From QHXQ01 sp038322995 (GTDB lineage Bacteria > Acidobacteriota > Blastocatellia > Pyrinomonadales > Pyrinomonadaceae): DNA of 64,000 nt. Shown here piece by piece: positions 17,061-25,820 of this stretch. Position 1 is the first letter of the stretch, and each line of letters starts with the position of its first letter. The notes below the pieces were generated by a model, which saw nothing but the letters and a program-made list of their open reading frames with translations, ran no database searches and was not told where the DNA came from. The position numbers and the translations under genes are program-made. The stretch is from the NCBI GenBank assembly GCA_038322995.1, contig JBBQGM010000008.1, positions 6,294 to 70,293 of the forward strand, read 5' to 3'.

Positions 17061-17756
17061 CTACAACTCGAAATTCAGTCCACGTTTGACGAGTTGCCTG
17101 TATTTGCGCTCGTCGAATTTGTAGAGGCGCGCGGCGCGGTGCGGCACGCCCTTCTGCCGCTCGTCGAGTTCCCGCAAAACGTCCATGCCGAAAATCTTCT
17201 TCCTGAAGTTGCGGTTATCCAGTTTCGTGCCGAGCACGATTTCGTAGAGCTTCTGCAACTGTTTGATCGTGAATTTTTGCGGCAGCAACTCGAAGCCGAT
17301 GGGCGCGTAGGTCAGCTTCCCGCGCAGCCTCGCCAGTGCTGTGCGAAGTATCTGCGCATGATCGAAGGCGAGGCGCGGGCAAGCGGCGGCGGGAAACCAA
17401 CGGGCCGCGCGCGCGTCCGTCGCCGCTTGCACCGTGTGTTTTTCCGGGGAGACGAGCGCGTAGTAAGCCACGGAGACAACCCAGCCGCGCGGATCGCGCT
17501 TGGGGTCGCCGAAGGTATAAAGCTGTTCAAGGAAAACGTCCGTGATGCCGGTCTCCTCTTGTAATTCCCGCACGGCCGCCGCTTCGAGCGTTTCGCCCCG
17601 GCGCACGAAACCGCCGGGGATCGCCCACCGCCCCGCGAACGGTTCAAGGTCTCGTTCGATGAGCATGACCTTCAGGCTTTCTTCCGCCAGATCGAGGCCG
17701 AAAAGTACGCAGTCAACCGTGAGGCCCGGTCTTTCATATTCATAGCTAAAAGTCAT
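17061..17756 (-). CDS. nrtR: NrtR-type Nudix-wHTH transcriptional regulator
   Basis: The 231-residue protein has an N-terminal Nudix domain with a complete Nudix box (GGFVRRGETLEAAAV followed by RELQEETGI, about 47-70) and a C-terminal winged helix (about 150-225, FTIKQLQKLYEIVL and FRKKIFGMDVL), the NrtR architecture. NrtR regulators repress NAD biosynthesis/salvage genes and are released by ADP-ribose. Because the Nudix box is complete, residual pyrophosphatase activity is possible. Its own promoter carries the palindrome at 17858-17880, so autoregulation is likely. It heads the kptA/hydrolase/vWA/kinase/methyltransferase cluster. Confidence 0.85.
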   Translation of the reverse strand: MTFSYEYERPGLTVDCVLFGLDLAEESLKVMLIERDLEPFAGRWAIPGGFVRRGETLEAAAVRELQEETGITDVFLEQLYTFGDPKRDPRGWVVSVAYYALVSPEKHTVQAATDARAARWFPAAACPRLAFDHAQILRTALARLRGKLTYAPIGFELLPQKFTIKQLQKLYEIVLGTKLDNRNFRKKIFGMDVLRELDERQKGVPHRAARLYKFDERKYRQLVKRGLNFEL

Positions 17757-17857
17757 CAGCCGCTATCTCCACACTGCCGCCACATTGCACTTGCCGGGCA
17801 TCCTGCTGTGCTTCATGGAAATCACTTTACAGTCAGTAGCGTCTAGGTCACACTATC

Positions 17858-17880
17858 CTTAGCGTTGAGAATACGCTAAG
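17858..17880. promoter_or_regulatory. Putative NrtR operator 2 (before nrtR)
   Basis: CTTAGCGT-N7-ACGCTAAG, with the same half-sites and spacing as 16438-16460, 102 bases upstream of the nrtR start. It fits an autoregulatory operator of the minus-strand cluster. Confidence 0.75.
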
Positions 17881-18385
17881 TTTTGGAATTGTCAAGTGGA
17901 AAATTTAGGCCCGACAAACGAGCCGCCCGCGCATATGACTGTGACGTGCCGCTTAGGTGCTTACTGCTCGGCACCGGCAGCACGGTGGTACTGCGGGCCT
18001 AAGGTGACAGGGCAAATTACAGAACACTTACGGAACTCAAGCGCGAGCGCTCAATAAGATTCAGACAAAGATGCAGTAAGTAAATGTTGCGCAGGATACC
18101 AGCCGGCACACTTCTACTGCCTGCCCGCGCTAATGTCTGGCGAAATATTCGTCCGTCGAAGCGCTGAGTTTTTCGAGCGCACGCAGCCGCGCATCCTTAA
18201 CCGCTTCATTTCAGGTTCAGCCGTGGCTTGGCGGTGAGCCGCGGCACGGGGCAAACTGTGTCGGTTTTATGCTTGGATCGAGTGATCCGATGCCCCTTGG
18301 AGCTTATCTGTTTGCAGGCTGAGAGGGGGAATAATCAACTCTGAATGCTCCACAACAATAATTCATGGAGCAAATTAAAGTTAAT
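17881..18385. other. Gene-free spacer beyond the nrtR promoter
   Basis: About 500 bases with no plausible gene on either strand, between the nrtR operator and MITE copy 2. Base composition is mixed and only short ORFs occur. It may hold the nrtR promoter and decayed sequence. Confidence 0.4.
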
Positions 18386-18489
18386 TAGGACTTACGCAGT
18401 TGAAAAAGAGCCTTGTTGAAAACAAATGACTTAGCGAAAACGATTGTGCCCGTCAGTTGTTGCTTCTTCGTCCTACTGCGTAAGTCCTA
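18386..18489. mobile_element. MITE copy 2 (104 bp, IS630-like ends)
   Basis: Same length and terminal repeats as the copy at 9411-9514, flanked by TA. Ends are TAGGACTTACGCAGT and its complement. The interior differs from copy 1 at about ten positions, so both moved recently relative to the genes around them. Confidence 0.8.
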
Positions 18490-18570
18490 GATTTATTGCA
18501 CTCCAGCAGCCAAAATAGTTGCAGCGCTAGCTTGGCGACTAACGACCGGCCTCAAGTAGCTAAGCACCCA

Positions 18571-19149
18571 TCATTTCTTCTGGCGGCGCGACGGCCGGAT
18601 GGAAAGTCGATAGTGCGGGCTGTGGCGATCAACTAATTCGGCCGGGGCGTAATGTTTGCTGAGTCGCCAGAGGAAGTCCATCTCCGACGTGATCGAACTG
18701 TGCGCCAACCGGGCCTCGAAGATCAAGATGATGCTGCCGTAGAAGAGGCACGACGCGCCGCTCAAACCCAATAGCACCGGCAGCACGAGCAAAAATTGTA
18801 GGCTACTGTAGCGCCCGCTGACGAACGCGACACTGCCGATAGCGACGCTCGTGGCGACGAACAGACCAAGCGCGATGTAGAAGACCGTCATGCTGCGTTG
18901 CAGGATGCGCGCCCGGCTCGTCAGTTTATCAAGCTGATCGAAGATGGCTGCCCGCCGCTCCTGACCTAAGACCATTTCCTCGTGCCCCTCGGCCAGTTCC
19001 TCGAAGCGATCCGTCAATGTGCGCACCCGATCCACCACGCGCCCCAGTCGGGTGGACGTAGACAAAATGAGTGCGCCGCACGCCGAGATCAACACGGCGG
19101 GCGTAATCATGGCCGTTAAGACGGCGAGGGCGGACGAAGCTGGTTCCAT
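18571..19149 (-). CDS. DUF2721-family membrane protein
   Basis: A 192-residue integral membrane protein of the DUF2721 type. The first helix (about 8-30) is followed by the conserved STRLGRVVDRVRTL segment and then by helices near 92-112 and 118-142. The C-terminus is basic (RPSRRQKK). The function of the family is unknown. It stands alone; the ribosome-binding site is weak. Confidence 0.8.
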   Translation of the reverse strand: MEPASSALAVLTAMITPAVLISACGALILSTSTRLGRVVDRVRTLTDRFEELAEGHEEMVLGQERRAAIFDQLDKLTSRARILQRSMTVFYIALGLFVATSVAIGSVAFVSGRYSSLQFLLVLPVLLGLSGASCLFYGSIILIFEARLAHSSITSEMDFLWRLSKHYAPAELVDRHSPHYRLSIRPSRRQKK

Positions 19150-19413
19150 CGGTGTTAGGTTGACACCTATTTATAACGGCTGGTGCGTGGCGGCGGCAAC
19201 TCGCGCTGCCACCAGCCGCGCCTGTGCGAGCGCCAAATTATTTTCGCGCGGGCGAAAAGAAAGAGCGGATCACCTGCGCGCAAGTTATGCTATGCTCCGC
19301 GCCAAAGCGCAGCCATAATTTTAGATCGCGACGGATGCCCGGAATCTTATAGGCACCGGCCTCACGTACACGCGAGGTCGCTTCTCTGACAACAAGGAAC
19401 AAGGAGCAACGAG

Positions 19414-20283
19414 ATGGCAGAACAAGGAAACGGTAACGAACGAGATGATGTCTTGACCGGCGGCGCGGCCGGCGGCGTGGTCGGCAGCGATGCTGGCGGC
19501 GACGCCGGCGACACGCGCGCAAGTGAGTGGAGCAGCAGCAGCGACGGCGGTGCGGCTGATAGCGGCGAGACGGGCGGTACAAAAGGCCACGGCGGACTGG
19601 CCATCGGGCGCGCAACCGGCGTCACAGGCGGCGCGGCTGGCCGTAGCGGCGGGAGCGGGGCGACCGGCGGCGGCGCAACTACTGGCGGCGGTAGTCCGAC
19701 CAAAGGTAGCGGCGGCGCGGCCGGTGGCGGCACTGCTAAACGCATAGGCGGCGCGAAAGGCAAAGGCGGCGGTTCGACCAAAGGTGCGGCGCAGAAAAGC
19801 GGCGCGACGACCACCAAGGGCGGTGGCAGCAAAGGTGGCGGCGCGAAAGTCGGCGCGCAGAAACGAGGCGGCGGCGCAACCCGCGCAGGCGGCGGTGCGC
19901 CTGCGGGTCGCGGGAGCGGTAGCGGCGCGGTGAAGGGCGGCACAAGCAAAACTGGTGCGGGCAGTGGCGGCGGTGCGGCGCAACGCGGCACAAACAAAGC
20001 CAGCGCGGGTGGCGGCGCAGGCCGCACGGGCGCGGCCGGTAAAGGCGGCGCGAAGAGTACGGCCGGTAAGAGCAGCGCGGGCCAGACGCAGGGCATGCCC
20101 TCGAAGGCCGGTGGCAAGGGCAGCGCGCAGGGCGGTGCGAAACGCGGCGGCACAGGCGGCGGCGCGCCTGGCGCGGGCAGCGGGCGCGGTGCATCCGGCG
20201 CGGCCGGCGGCGGCGGTGCGCAGAAACGTGGCGGTGGCGGAGGTGCAGCCCGCAAGGGCGGCAGCAAAAGCGGCCGGCGCTGA
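19414..20283 (+). CDS. Glycine/lysine-rich low-complexity protein, possible 3' frameshift
   Basis: The ATG has a strong AAGGAG site and opens with a non-repetitive acidic stretch (MAEQGNGNERDDVLTGG). About 230 residues of Gly, Ala, Lys, Ser and Arg follow, giving a basic, disordered protein like a nucleoid- or RNA-binding tail. The frame ends with a basic RKGGSKSGRR. The overlapping +1 frame is open past this stop to 20386 and ends in a well-formed amphipathic helix (LTQVAETTGRVAAKITNVIG), so the original C-terminus may have shifted frame within the GC-rich repeats. A 28-bp terminator hairpin follows at once, placed after the second frame's stop. Function unknown. Confidence 0.55.
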   Translation: MAEQGNGNERDDVLTGGAAGGVVGSDAGGDAGDTRASEWSSSSDGGAADSGETGGTKGHGGLAIGRATGVTGGAAGRSGGSGATGGGATTGGGSPTKGSGGAAGGGTAKRIGGAKGKGGGSTKGAAQKSGATTTKGGGSKGGGAKVGAQKRGGGATRAGGGAPAGRGSGSGAVKGGTSKTGAGSGGGAAQRGTNKASAGGGAGRTGAAGKGGAKSTAGKSSAGQTQGMPSKAGGKGSAQGGAKRGGTGGGAPGAGSGRGASGAAGGGGAQKRGGGGGAARKGGSKSGRR

Positions 20284-20395
20284 ATCTACGTTAACGCAGG
20301 TAGCCGAGACGACCGGCCGCGTCGCCGCGAAAATCACCAACGTCATCGGCTCGCTTACCGGCGCGCTCAAAGCGCGTAAGCGATAACAGTCTGTT

Positions 20396-20509
20396 GGCCG
20401 TCGTCCGTGGTCAGTTGTCTGTTACGCCGGTTGCTAGTTGGTGCTGTGGTAGGCAACGCGCACAACCAGCACAACAGACAACTGACCACGGACGACGGCC
20501 AGCTTTTTT
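20396..20509 (+). terminator. Long perfect hairpin with T-run
   Basis: The 28-base arms 20396-20423 and 20473-20500 are exactly complementary, with a further imperfect stem in the loop, and T6 follows at 20504-20509. This is a classic rho-independent geometry but unusually long. The arms consist of the words CGTCGTCCGT and CAGTTGTCTGTT, linking it to the other degenerate-word hairpins in the window. Confidence 0.75.
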
Positions 20510-20647
20510 CTCTCTGTGTCTCACCACGAACTAGCACAGCCAGCCTAGCCGTTTCGCGCACGCTTGCACTATATTCCTGCCAGCCCACCGGACTTGCATG
20601 CATGTTCGCGCGCAGACTTTGGCGCGGGAAGGGAGTTGGTCTAAAGC

Positions 20648-22036
20648 TTGGTCAGACGCATCATCGTGGCAATTCTACGTTTGGCGCTACGCGTCTTTTT
20701 TCGGCGCATAGAGGTCGTGGGGCGGGCGCGTGTGCCGCGCGCGGGCGCAGTTATCTTTGTCATCAATCATCCGAACGGACTGGTCGATCCGGTCTTCATT
20801 CTCTGCCACGCGCCGCGCCGCGTCTCCTTTCTCGCCAAAGAACCGATCCTGCGCATGCCGGTGATCGGCGCGCTGGCCCGCGCGCTCGACGCCTTGCCGG
20901 TCTATCGCCAACAGGACACCGGCTCAGACCCGGCGCGCAATCGCGAGACGTTCACACGCTGTCGCGCGCTCTTAAAGCGCGGCGGCACGATTGCCATCTG
21001 TCCCGAAGGCGTCTCGCACAACGAGCCAAGCTTGCGCCCGCTCAAGACCGGCACGGCGCGGATCGCGCTCGGCGTCCTCGGCGAAGACCCGACGCTCGAT
21101 CTGAAAATCGTGCCCGCCGGTCTCTACTACACCGCGAAGTCCGCCTTTCGCAGTGCCGCGCTCCTCTACTTCGGCGCGCCGCTACAGGTTGCGCCTGTCC
21201 CGTTGCAAGCGGATGGCGAACCAACGCGCGAAGCCGTGCGCGCATTGTCGGATCGCATCGAAGCGGCGCTGCGCGACGTGACCTTGAACGCCGAGCATGA
21301 GCAGGCGCTCAACACGATCAGTCGTGCGGAGAAAATCTTTTCCACCGAGAGCGAGGACGAAACGGCAGTGGACGACAGTCTCGCGCGCGAGTTTGATCTG
21401 CGCCGGCGCTTCGTCGAAGGCTACGCCTACTTTTTCCAACATGCGCCCGCTCGTTTGACCGCGCTCGAAGCACGCATCCGGCGGTATGAAGAGGAGCTAA
21501 GCGAAGCGGGCGTCGATCACGACGATCTCTCTGCGGCGCGCGTGCCCGCCAGCAAAGTTATGCGCTATCTGGCCTTGCGCGTGCTGCCCACATTGTTGCT
21601 CGCGCCGCTCGCGCTCGCCGGCATCGTCCTACACTATCCGGCTTATAAACTCGCGCACTTGCTCGCGCTCAAACTGGCGCGCGAGCAAGAAGACGTGTTT
21701 GCGACCTTCAAGATCACGGCGGCCTTACTCTTCTTTCCGTTGACGTGGCTGTTCGTTGCGCTCGGTTGTTGGTGGCTGGTGGGATGGCCCAGCGCGTTGC
21801 TCGCGCTCGTCGCCGCGCCGCTCGCCGGTTACGTCGCTATCCGCTTCTTCGAGGCCTTGGATCGCTTCGTCGGCGGCGCGCGGGCCCTGAGCTTCTTCTT
21901 CATGCGTCGCCACTTCTTCCAACGGTTGCTGATCGAGCGGCGCAATTTGCGCGCAGAGATCATCGCGCTCGGCGCAGAGGCTGCGGCCGCGGGCGCGCCG
22001 GTCATGCCGCCCGCCCCGGCCCCAACCATAAACTGA
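20648..22036 (+). CDS. 1-acyl-sn-glycerol-3-phosphate acyltransferase-like (PlsC family)
   Basis: The 462-residue protein starts at TTG and carries a PlsC acyltransferase domain in the first 220 residues. Motif I is NHPNGLVDP (H-x5-D variant), the second block is FLAKEPILRMPVIG, the third is CPEGVSHNEPSLRPLKTG and a Pro-containing VPAG follows. About 160 mid/C-terminal residues contain membrane helices (about 305-400), so it is an inner-membrane enzyme. It probably acylates lysophosphatidate or a related glycerolipid acceptor. Length is greater than standard PlsC (about 250) because of the C-terminal membrane extension. It precedes the DUF2339 gene by 82 bases. Confidence 0.85.
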   Translation: MVRRIIVAILRLALRVFFRRIEVVGRARVPRAGAVIFVINHPNGLVDPVFILCHAPRRVSFLAKEPILRMPVIGALARALDALPVYRQQDTGSDPARNRETFTRCRALLKRGGTIAICPEGVSHNEPSLRPLKTGTARIALGVLGEDPTLDLKIVPAGLYYTAKSAFRSAALLYFGAPLQVAPVPLQADGEPTREAVRALSDRIEAALRDVTLNAEHEQALNTISRAEKIFSTESEDETAVDDSLAREFDLRRRFVEGYAYFFQHAPARLTALEARIRRYEEELSEAGVDHDDLSAARVPASKVMRYLALRVLPTLLLAPLALAGIVLHYPAYKLAHLLALKLAREQEDVFATFKITAALLFFPLTWLFVALGCWWLVGWPSALLALVAAPLAGYVAIRFFEALDRFVGGARALSFFFMRRHFFQRLLIERRNLRAEIIALGAEAAAAGAPVMPPAPAPTIN

Positions 22037-22118
22037 GCCGACCGCGCGCAACCGCCCGACCACAAGCGCGTTCATCTAGCCGGGTCATAGCAGGCTGGCT
22101 TAAATATACGGAGCATTC

Positions 22119-24656
22119 ATGAGCGACCACGATCTCCCGCCCGAACACAGTGCCGGCGATCTCGCCACCCAGCTCGCGCGCCTAGAACACATGCTGGCTG
22201 AACAAGCCGCGCGCATGCACGTCATCGAGCGCCAACTCGGCATCGGGCGGGCCGCGCCCGCGCCGCGCCCGTTCGGCCAAGGCGCAACGCCAGCCAGCCC
22301 GTCGGCGCGTCCAACTCAAACCAACGGGCAACGTGAGGCTGTGTCGCCGCCGCCATTCTCCGTCACAGATGCGCCGACGGAACAGACCGCCCGCCCAACG
22401 GCCGCGCCGCCCTCCATCACGGCGGCCGAACACGCAACAACGGACACACACGAAGCGACCAGCAACGAACCGGCGGCCGGTTATGCACCTGCCTGGCAGA
22501 CGCACGCCACACAGCACGCGGGGCCGGCGCGGGGCGGCAGGGCCGCGCGCGGCCCGCAGGCAACGGCCGGCGCGCGGGCCAACGGGCCTGCGGCGGCCGG
22601 CGGCACCAAAGCGTGGGGCGATCTCGAAACGCTCATCGCGGGCAAACTGTTTCTCTGGCTCGGCATGATCACGGGTACGCTCGCCGTCTCCTTTTTTCTC
22701 AAACTGGCCTTCGACAATCAGTGGATCGGGCCGACGGGACGCGTGCTATTGGGCGGCGCGGCCGGTTGCGCGCTGCTCGCGCTGGCGGAACGTTTGCGCC
22801 TGCGCGGTTATCAAGCGTATGCCTACGTCCTCTCCGGCGGTGGCATCCTGATTCTCTATCTCTCCGTCTATGCCTCGTTCAGCTTCTATCATCTGCTCGG
22901 TCAGCCACCCGCGTTCGCGCTCATGGCCATCGTCACCGCGACGGCCGTCCTGCTCGCGGCGCGCTACGATGCTTACGCCATCGCCGTCCTCGGTCTCATC
23001 GGCGGCTTCATGACCCCATCGTTGCTTTCAACTAACGTGGACAACGAGGTCGGCCTCTTCGGCTATGTCGCCTTGCTCAATGCGGGCGTGCTCGCGCTCG
23101 CCTACTTCAAACGCTGGCGCAGTTTGAACTATCTCGCGTTCGCCGCGACGTGGCTGCTCTTTGCCGGTTGGGGCTTAAAATATTACGGCGATGCGAAACT
23201 CTGGCCGACACTCTTCTTCCTAACGCTTTTCTTCGTCATGTTCGCCGCGCTCGCCATCATTCACAACGTGCTCAAGCAGCGCCCGGCGCGCTGGTTCGAT
23301 ATCTCGCTCCTCCTGACGAATGCGACGCTCTACTTCGCCACAAGCTACGCCCTCCTCGAAGATCACCAACGCCTGACCGCCGCCATGCTCCGCTGGCAAG
23401 GCCCGCACGCGCTCTTGCTCGCCGGTTTCTTCGGGCTGCTCTACTTCATCGCGCGCCAGCGGCATCGCACGGATCGGCTGCTCACTTACAGCTACGTTGC
23501 CGCCGCTGTTACCTTCTTGACGATGGCGGTTGCCATTCAACTCGATCAGCTATGGGTGACTATCGGCTGGGCCGTCGAAGCGTTGATGCTGACGTGGGTG
23601 GGCTTGCGCGCCGAAGAGGACGCGCCGCGCTTCGCCGCGCTGCCGGTCTTCACGGTCGCTGTTCTGCATTGGTTCAGCGTGGACATGCCGGAGTACGGCT
23701 ATCACGTGGGTACAACGTTTTGGCCGCTCTTGAACAAACGCGCCGTCTCATGCGCCGTGCTCGTCGGTGTCTGCGCCGGGGTGACGTGGCTCTATCGCCG
23801 CTACAGTGAGCGCGTCAACGACGACGACCGCGACATCCTGCGCAATCTCTTCGCTCTCGCCGGAAGCGCTCTCGCGCTCGCGCTGCTCACCGTCGATCTT
23901 AACGACTACTTCAGCCAGCGCATCGCGCAGGTAACGGCATCGCTCCCCGCCGTCGGGTCGATGCTGGCGAACACACAACAACTCGCGCTCAGCGTGCTGT
24001 GGACGCTTTACGGCACGGCCGCTTTCATCATCGGGCTGCGGTTGCGACGCGCGGCCGTGCGGTATGGTGCGCTCGTGTTGCTCACGGTCGCGGGCGCGAA
24101 GATATTGCTCGTGGACGCGACCTACTACAACGCGCCGTGGCATGCCCTGCTTTTCAATCAAACGGCCGCCGCCTTCGCGCTCTTCATCGCCGCGCTCTAT
24201 GTCGTCGCGCATCTGTACGCCCGCGCCGATGAGACAATTGCGCCCGAAGCCGCGCGTGTCGTTTCCGTCGTCACCATCATCGGCCACGTGTTCGCGCTCA
24301 TCGCGCTCAGTCTCGAAACCACCGGCTACTTCGCGGCGCAACGCGGTGGGGCCGCCATGGCCGTCGGCCAACTGCGCGATCTGCGGCTGGCGCGCGAACT
24401 CTCGCTCTCGGTGCTGTGGGCGGTTTACGGCGGCGCGCTGCTTGGCTACGGGTTCGTGCGGCACAACCGCCTGCTGCGCGTGCTGGCGCTCGCGCTATTG
24501 GGCTTGACGACGTGTAAGGTCTTCTTCTTCGATCTGGCCTCGCTCGACAAGGCCTATCGCATCGTCTCCTTCATCGTGCTCGGCGCAATCTTGCTGGCCG
24601 TCTCCTTCCTCTATCAGCAACGCCAGCAGCGCGCCGCGCGGGCAGAAGCAGACTAG
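22119..24656 (+). CDS. DUF2339 multi-spanning membrane protein
   Basis: The 845-residue protein begins with a coiled coil (LARLEHMLAEQAARMHVIE, about 18-40) and a Pro/Thr-rich linker (about 50-165). The conserved GKLFLWLGMITGTLAV segment (about 178) starts a series of some 20 membrane helices to the end. This arrangement matches DUF2339, whose function is unknown. It has an intact frame and a GGAG site 8 bases before ATG. It may be cotranscribed with the acyltransferase gene. Confidence 0.85.
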   Translation: MSDHDLPPEHSAGDLATQLARLEHMLAEQAARMHVIERQLGIGRAAPAPRPFGQGATPASPSARPTQTNGQREAVSPPPFSVTDAPTEQTARPTAAPPSITAAEHATTDTHEATSNEPAAGYAPAWQTHATQHAGPARGGRAARGPQATAGARANGPAAAGGTKAWGDLETLIAGKLFLWLGMITGTLAVSFFLKLAFDNQWIGPTGRVLLGGAAGCALLALAERLRLRGYQAYAYVLSGGGILILYLSVYASFSFYHLLGQPPAFALMAIVTATAVLLAARYDAYAIAVLGLIGGFMTPSLLSTNVDNEVGLFGYVALLNAGVLALAYFKRWRSLNYLAFAATWLLFAGWGLKYYGDAKLWPTLFFLTLFFVMFAALAIIHNVLKQRPARWFDISLLLTNATLYFATSYALLEDHQRLTAAMLRWQGPHALLLAGFFGLLYFIARQRHRTDRLLTYSYVAAAVTFLTMAVAIQLDQLWVTIGWAVEALMLTWVGLRAEEDAPRFAALPVFTVAVLHWFSVDMPEYGYHVGTTFWPLLNKRAVSCAVLVGVCAGVTWLYRRYSERVNDDDRDILRNLFALAGSALALALLTVDLNDYFSQRIAQVTASLPAVGSMLANTQQLALSVLWTLYGTAAFIIGLRLRRAAVRYGALVLLTVAGAKILLVDATYYNAPWHALLFNQTAAAFALFIAALYVVAHLYARADETIAPEAARVVSVVTIIGHVFALIALSLETTGYFAAQRGGAAMAVGQLRDLRLARELSLSVLWAVYGGALLGYGFVRHNRLLRVLALALLGLTTCKVFFFDLASLDKAYRIVSFIVLGAILLAVSFLYQQRQQRAARAEAD

Positions 24657-24772
24657 CGGTAAGAGGACGGGAGGGCTTTCTCTGATTATCACTTCGGCGC
24701 GCACTGGCGCGTCGAGGGCACATGCGAAGAAGTGGCAGACGTGATCGGCGACGTGGCTGATATGAGAGCTTA

Positions 24773-25438
24773 TTACTGCGATGTCCGCGATGGCGGTGTC
24801 GCGCCAACCGGCACAACATAAAGCTCAACTAACAATTGCTTGCGCGGTTGGCCATTAACCAGCACGATGCGCCCGGCGTCAATGCCACGCAGATTGAGCA
24901 GGCGACTGCGCGCCCGGTTGGCATGTTGGCCTGCTGTCCGCCCTGCGTCGCGGCGGCCGGGCGAGATGATGATGTAACCTTGTGCGCCCGGATATGTCGC
25001 TAGTTCATCAGCGAATAGATCGAGTTGCTTCTGTTCGGCGGCAAGGCTGAGTCTGCCGTAATGTGCGAAGAGTCGGCTCGGCGGCGCAGGGTACACAATC
25101 AGCGAGCAGGATGCGTTGTTGGTACAACTTGTGGGCAGACCTGTGACCGTGACTGTAGCAGTTAAAGATTGCGGGTTTTTGTACGCAACCTGTATCGTCG
25201 GTGTACCTTGGCCGCTAATGATTGTGCCCGTGCTTACAGCCCAGATGAAACCTACTCCTTCCGGTGGTGCGCCGATCACCATCGCGGTGAACTTCACCGG
25301 CGCGCCGGGCTGAGAAATAGCAGATGGACAATCAACATAAATGGTCGGACATTGAGCAACTGCGGGCGGCGTCTGCCTCTGAGGTAAGGCGCAGAGGCTC
25401 ACGCAAACAAGCGCGAGGTGGGTAAGCGCGAATTGCAT
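24773..25438 (-). CDS. Secreted PKD-like protein with OmpA-like C-terminal region
   Basis: The 221-residue protein has a short signal peptide (cleavage likely after about residue 20-29), a PKD/Ig-like beta domain (about 35-118, FTAMVIGAPPEGVGFIWAVS) and a C-terminal segment resembling the OmpA-like peptidoglycan-binding fold (LDLFADELATYPGAQGYI then IDAGRIVLVNG). The combination is common in Acidobacteria-type secreted proteins. A strong AAGGAGG site precedes ATG. Function unknown; probably periplasmic or outer-membrane associated. Confidence 0.65.
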   Translation of the reverse strand: MQFALTHLALVCVSLCALPQRQTPPAVAQCPTIYVDCPSAISQPGAPVKFTAMVIGAPPEGVGFIWAVSTGTIISGQGTPTIQVAYKNPQSLTATVTVTGLPTSCTNNASCSLIVYPAPPSRLFAHYGRLSLAAEQKQLDLFADELATYPGAQGYIIISPGRRDAGRTAGQHANRARSRLLNLRGIDAGRIVLVNGQPRKQLLVELYVVPVGATPPSRTSQ

Positions 25439-25469
25439 GGTGCCCTCCTTAACAAGCAGTTGCGTGTAC

Positions 25470-25808
25470 TCAATGATCAGCCTTTGCCAGCCGCGCGAGT
25501 TCCGCGTCGAGTTGACTGGTGAGCATGAGGGCGAGCATTTTGTAGTCGCCCATGAAAGACCAGAGCGGGTGTTGAAAGGTGGCGGGCCGGTTGTGCTCGA
25601 TCAGGAAGTGACTAATCCACGCCGCGCCGTAGCCGACGACGAGGGGTAATGGCAGCCAGGCCCATTTGCGTCGGGCGATGAGCGTGCCGAGCAGCGCAAG
25701 GCTGGCGGTTGTGCCGGCGGCGTGGAGCGCGCGGGTCGCGGGCTGACTATGTTCGTTGAGATAGTAAGGCCAGAAGTCGGCGAATGATTTGAACTCTTGT
25801 TGGGCCAT
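25470..25808 (-). CDS. Mpo1-like (DUF962) membrane protein
   Basis: The 112-residue protein has the DUF962/Mpo1-like signature: FWPYYLNEHSQPATRALHAAG at the N-terminus, two or three membrane helices and HFLIEHNRPATFQHPLWSF. Related eukaryotic Mpo1 is a dioxygenase that degrades 2-hydroxy fatty acids using Fe2+ bound by His residues; the His residues are present here. Function in this bacterium is inferred. It ends 13 bases from the aldo/keto reductase gene (same strand). Confidence 0.8.
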   Translation of the reverse strand: MAQQEFKSFADFWPYYLNEHSQPATRALHAAGTTASLALLGTLIARRKWAWLPLPLVVGYGAAWISHFLIEHNRPATFQHPLWSFMGDYKMLALMLTSQLDAELARLAKADH

Positions 25809-25820
25809 CTGCTTCTCCTG

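Noticed and set aside
19362..20267. Long minus-strand Pro/Ala-rich ORF over the glycine-rich gene
   Set aside because: It is the antisense shadow of GGC/GCG repeats (Gly/Ala to Pro/Ala), has no ribosome-binding site and lies opposite a gene with a good one.
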